A DNA stretch of 15,245 nt from Nitrososphaerales archaeon TH526 (GTDB lineage Archaea > Thermoproteota > Nitrososphaeria > Nitrososphaerales > Nitrososphaeraceae), in NCBI GenBank assembly GCA_014523665.1, contig JAATVR010000764.1:1-15245 (forward strand), read 5' to 3'. The position numbers and the translations under genes were made by a program. Shown here in pieces: positions 12,469 to 15,245 of this stretch (its first letter is position 1; each line of letters opens with the position of its first letter). The notes beneath the pieces were generated by a model. It was given only the letters and a program-made list of their open reading frames with translations, searched no databases and was not told the DNA's origin.

Positions 12469-13332
12469 ATGTTCAGAACGCTACTGTTTATTCCAGGGAA
12501 CAACAAGAGATTTATCGAAAAGGCCAAGTCATTGAACGCCGACATAATCTGCTTTGATTTGGAAGATTCTGTGCCATTAAATGAGAAGCAGGCAGCTAGA
12601 GATTTGGTGTCAGAAGCACTGGAAGAAAAAAAAGATCACGGTAACAGAAATGTATACGTTCGAATCAATTCGTACGAATCAGGTATGTCATTCCAGGACC
12701 TTGATGCTATAGTAAGTGATCAAATAGACGGGGTTGTGGTTCCTAAAGTTAACAACGAAAAAGAGGTGAATTACTTGGTTCGTAGTTTGATCGAATCTGA
12801 ACGTCAGAAAGCAATGAGCAAGAAAATAGGAATAATGGCGTCAATAGAATCTGCACAGGGATTAGTTAATTCTTATTCAATTGCAACAGCTGACGTGCGG
12901 GTGAAAACGTTGGTATTTGGAGTGTTTGACTTTCTTAACGACATGGGATTGGATTATGTTCAAGATGGAATTGAATATTCTTTTGCACGTGCAAAGATAC
13001 CAATCGATGCGAGGGCCGCCGGAATTGGCGCAATTGATGCTATCTGGCATAAAGTTGATGATATAGAAGGATTGGTACGTGATGCTGGAACTGCCAAGCG
13101 ATTAGGATATCAGGGCAAGTGCGTAATTCATCCTAAGCAAGTGGAACCAGTGGCTAATGTCTTTATTCCAAGCAACAATGAAATTGACTGGGCCAGGAAG
13201 GTAGTGCATGCCTTGGAAGAAATAATGGAGAAGGGCAAAGGTATTGGCGCAGTAACTGTGGACGGAAGGATGGTCGATGCCGCTCACTATCGACAAGCTA
13301 AATCTGTATTGGATTCCTTAAATATTAGGTGA
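12469..13332 (+). CDS. CoA-ester lyase of the CitE / HpcH-HpaI aldolase family
   Basis: TIM-barrel lyase of 287 residues, the size of CitE-like stand-alone lyases that cleave or form malyl-CoA, beta-methylmalyl-CoA or citramalyl-CoA. Visible family blocks are L-L-F-I-P-G-N (5-11), D-I-I-C-F-D-L-E-D-S-V, V-R-I-N-S with the substrate-binding Arg, and S-I-E-S-A-Q-G-L-V-N with the Mg-binding Glu. F-G-V-F-D-F-L-N-D-M-G carries the second Mg-binding Asp, and G-K-C-V-I-H-P-K-Q is followed by a C-terminal G-R-M-V-D-A-A-H-Y-R-Q-A. It follows the MDR gene after 15 bases with no promoter between, so they are probably one transcript. Substrate cannot be told from sequence. Citrate lyase beta subunit is unlikely because no alpha or gamma subunit gene is adjacent. 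Confidence 0.85.
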   Translation: MFRTLLFIPGNNKRFIEKAKSLNADIICFDLEDSVPLNEKQAARDLVSEALEEKKDHGNRNVYVRINSYESGMSFQDLDAIVSDQIDGVVVPKVNNEKEVNYLVRSLIESERQKAMSKKIGIMASIESAQGLVNSYSIATADVRVKTLVFGVFDFLNDMGLDYVQDGIEYSFARAKIPIDARAAGIGAIDAIWHKVDDIEGLVRDAGTAKRLGYQGKCVIHPKQVEPVANVFIPSNNEIDWARKVVHALEEIMEKGKGIGAVTVDGRMVDAAHYRQAKSVLDSLNIR

Positions 13333-13665
13333 CGCGTAATTACGTCGTTCGACTCATCTGATCCGAACAAAATTGAGGTGATCATCGTTTAGAATGCAGA
13401 CTAGCAATATTTTATGTTTAAATAATCACGGGACATGAGTTCGAGACATTTTGCTATACGGTACTAAACACCACAACACCACACCGCCACAACATCAGAG
13501 CCCTTATCACATTGCGTATGTATTCTGAGAATTCGTAAATGGCTTTTTCCTCGAGGACATTTTTCGAGGGGATCATAATGCGTTATCTGGATACTAGCCA
13601 TTTCCAACCTAGATTGGATTCTAGCAGCAGTTCTCATTAAAGATGCACACTCTGACAGGTAGTAA
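13333..13665. other. Gene-free region upstream of the right thermosome gene
   Basis: No convincing gene is seen. It contains a perfect 10-base palindrome CGTAATTACG (13335-13344) right after the lyase stop codon, a GAGGTGAT ribosome-binding-like sequence (13374-13381) before only a 14-codon frame, and an A/C tract of CCACA-type repeats (13468-13495). It also contains an inverted repeat CCTCGA/TCGAGG with a 9-base loop (13549-13569) and a 16-base near-palindrome (13603-13618). A TTTAAATA-type TATA match lies near 13417-13424. Some of this may be thermosome control sequence or a small RNA. Confidence 0.4.
13603..13618. promoter_or_regulatory. Near-palindrome upstream of thermosome promoter, possible operator
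   Basis: TCCAACCTAGATTGGA is palindromic at 14 of 16 positions and sits about 50 bases upstream of the thermosome TATA box. That distance suits an activator or an upstream regulator site. No known consensus is recognised. Confidence 0.3.
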
Positions 13666-13666
13666 A

Positions 13667-13677
13667 TTTAATATATA
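13667..13677 (+). promoter_or_regulatory. TATA box of right thermosome gene
   Basis: TTTAATATATA is centred 49 bases before the ATG at 13721, predicting a leader of about 22 bases. The leader holds an AGGTGA ribosome-binding site (13706-13711), nine bases before the ATG. This arrangement mirrors the left-hand thermosome gene. Confidence 0.6.
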
Positions 13678-13720
13678 CCAACCCACGCCTTTATTGAGTA
13701 ATTTTAGGTGAATAGAGGAT

Positions 13721-15245
13721 ATGTCAATTCAACAAGGTACAGCTGGTGGAATGCCAGTCTTAATATTGAAAGAAGGCGCAAATCAGACCAAAGGTCGTGA
13801 TGCTCAGAAGAATAACATAACTGCGGCAAAGCTCATAGCGGAGGTAGTACGTTCAAGTTTGGGTCCACGGGGCATGGACAAGATGCTCGTGGATTCTCTT
13901 GGAGATGTGACTATCACTAATGATGGTGCCACAATTCTCAAAGAAATCGACGTACAGCATCCTGCTGCAAAAATGATGGTAGAGGTTGCTAAGTCGGTCG
14001 ATAACGAAGTGGGAGATGGTACGACGTCTGCAGTTGTCCTTGCGGGAGCACTTATCGAAAAGGCAGAGGAGCTAATTGGAAAGGATGTTCATCCAACCAT
14101 CATAGTTGATGGTTACAGAAGAAGTGCAATTAAGGCGATTGAGATACTCAACAGCATCGCAATAAAAGTCCATGGTAATGAGAAAGATCAACTTACAAAA
14201 ATCGCAAAGACATCGATGCAAACAAAATTAGTTTCCAAAGATTCAGATCAGCTAGCAGAGCTGGTAGTTACTGCTTCCCTTCAAATAGCTGACAAATCGA
14301 CAGGGGGATATCGAGTAGACCTGGATGATGTCAAAGTTGAGAAGAAGGCTGGCGGCTCACTACGAGATACTAAACTGATAAAGGGTATAGTACTCGATAA
14401 AGAAGTTGTGCACGGGGGAATGCCAAAACGAATTGAGAAATCAAAGCTCGCTCTGATCAATTCGGCCCTTGAAATAGAAAAGACTGAATTTGATGCAAAG
14501 ATCAACATTAGCTCCCCTGATCAGATGAAGATGTTTCTTGAGGAGGAAAATAAGATGTTGAAAAACATGGTGGAAAAAATTATTACTGCAGGGGCCAACG
14601 TTGTCATATGTCAAAAGGGTATCGATGACATAGCTCAACATTATCTGGCAAGGGCTAATGTCATGGCAGTTCGAAGGGTCAAAGAAAGTGATATGACAAA
14701 GCTCGCCAAAGCCACAGGTGCAAGAATCATTAGCAACCTTGAAGACCTTTCAAGTAAAGACCTTGGTGCCGCAGATTTGGTAGAAGAGCGGAAAGTGGAG
14801 ACAGACAAGTGGGTCTTTATAGAAGGTTGCAAGAATCCAAAAGCAGTCACGATACTTATACGAGGAGGTTCACAAAGAGTTGTAGATGAAGCTGATAGAT
14901 CATTGCATGATGCACTAAGTGTCACTAAGGACGTATTAGAAAAGCCATCCATAGTTGCGGGAGGTGGAGCACCAGAGGCGTACGTAGCTGGAAAATTGCG
15001 CGATTGGGTGGGCACTCTTTCTGGTAGAGAACAGCTTGCTGCTGAGAAGTTTGCAGAGGCATTGGAAGTCATTCCTCTTACTTTAGGTCAAAATGCAGGC
15101 ATGGACCCAATCGATGTGCTGACGGACCTGAGGGCAAGACAATCAAAGGGCTCAAAATGGACCGGGATAGATGTTAGGGGTGCAAGAATTGCAGATATTT
15201 CCAAGTTGGACATAGTTGAACCTGTTGTCGTAAAGGAGCAAATAA
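13721..15245 (+). CDS. Thermosome (group II chaperonin) subunit, 3' end outside window
   Basis: Cytoplasmic ATP-dependent folding chaperonin of the TCP-1/CCT family. The frame is open from the ATG at 13721 to the window edge: 508 residues of an expected 540-560, so only the last equatorial strand and tail are missing. The nucleotide-binding motifs are S-L-G-P-R-G-M-D-K (46-54), T-N-D-G-A-T-I-L (66-73), GDGTT (98-102) and GGGAPE (414-419). The apical and intermediate domains lie between them (about 145-400). The start is supported by AGGTGA nine bases upstream. The N-terminus and leader are nearly identical to the gene at the left edge, so the two are paralogues probably assembling in one complex and controlled alike. 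Confidence 0.96.
   Translation, partial: MSIQQGTAGGMPVLILKEGANQTKGRDAQKNNITAAKLIAEVVRSSLGPRGMDKMLVDSLGDVTITNDGATILKEIDVQHPAAKMMVEVAKSVDNEVGDGTTSAVVLAGALIEKAEELIGKDVHPTIIVDGYRRSAIKAIEILNSIAIKVHGNEKDQLTKIAKTSMQTKLVSKDSDQLAELVVTASLQIADKSTGGYRVDLDDVKVEKKAGGSLRDTKLIKGIVLDKEVVHGGMPKRIEKSKLALINSALEIEKTEFDAKINISSPDQMKMFLEEENKMLKNMVEKIITAGANVVICQKGIDDIAQHYLARANVMAVRRVKESDMTKLAKATGARIISNLEDLSSKDLGAADLVEERKVETDKWVFIEGCKNPKAVTILIRGGSQRVVDEADRSLHDALSVTKDVLEKPSIVAGGGAPEAYVAGKLRDWVGTLSGREQLAAEKFAEALEVIPLTLGQNAGMDPIDVLTDLRARQSKGSKWTGIDVRGARIADISKLDIVEPVVVKEQI

Noticed and set aside
13374..13434. Perfect GAGGTGAT ribosome-binding-like site before a 14-codon frame
   Set aside because: Spacing of 11 bases and the very short frame make it more likely a chance match; no family is recognisable.
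13436..13450. GTTCGAG resembling a tRNA T-loop
   Set aside because: No acceptor stem, D-arm or anticodon arm can be built around it. No tRNA was found anywhere in the window.
13464..13601. 45-codon minus-strand frame upstream of the thermosome
   Set aside because: Ends in an unusual V/W/C-rich tail encoded by the CCACA tract, no good start signal, no recognisable motif.
14641..15072. 143-codon minus-strand frame inside the right thermosome gene
   Set aside because: Antisense shadow of a strongly conserved chaperonin coding sequence; rich in Ser, Ala, Thr and Leu without motifs.

Overview
The window reads as a chromosomal segment of an aerobic, chemolithotrophic-type archaeon, most likely an ammonia-oxidising thaumarchaeon (Nitrososphaeria). 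The archaeal/eukaryotic core genes (ribosomal proteins L44e, S27e and S19e, RNase P subunit Rpp21/Rnp4, Nep1, a PDCD5-family protein, group II chaperonins), TATA-box promoters and many apparently leaderless starts fix the domain. Heme O synthase implies oxygen respiration with a heme-copper oxidase. A complete late cobalamin cluster and an acrylyl-CoA-reductase-like enzyme fit the Thaumarchaeota. The genus cannot be fixed from this sequence alone.

Layout. Position 1-48 (minus) holds the first 16 codons of one thermosome subunit, and the window ends inside a second thermosome subunit (13721 onward, plus). The two point outward and share a nearly identical leader and N-terminus. After a gene-free stretch come a hotdog thioesterase (414-827, minus), a probable 44-residue membrane protein (1134-1268, minus) and the ribosomal pair L44e-S27e (plus). 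A five-gene minus-strand operon follows: cobD-cbiP-cbiB-cobS-cobY (6267 down to 1927). It covers amidation to cobyric acid, aminopropanol phosphate synthesis and attachment, GDP activation and nucleotide loop closure, and it is transcribed roughly in pathway order. Its cbiP has no glutamine amidotransferase domain. Divergent from it run an aspartate-semialdehyde dehydrogenase family gene, an Lrp/AsnC regulator and ctaB. The nep1 gene is convergent with ctaB. Next is an information-processing cluster (rnp4, S19e, PDCD5), then a two-gene unit of a crotonyl/acrylyl-CoA-reductase-type MDR enzyme and a CitE/HpcH-type CoA-ester lyase, then the second thermosome.

How the genes work together. The cobalamin operon would supply B12, which methylmalonyl-CoA mutase needs in the 3-hydroxypropionate/4-hydroxybutyrate cycle. 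The MDR gene is a candidate for the acrylyl-CoA to propionyl-CoA step of that cycle. The ASADH-like gene belongs to the family from which crenarchaeal malonyl-CoA reductase evolved. These links are inference; the family assignments come from sequence motifs.

No tRNA, rRNA, CRISPR array, insertion sequence or prophage gene was seen. The most interesting points are the amidotransferase-less CbiP, the small membrane protein with a possible antisense transcript, the CCR-like reductase with a partly altered CO2 pocket, the ASADH homologue with an altered C-terminal motif, and a repeated 12-mer around rnp4.
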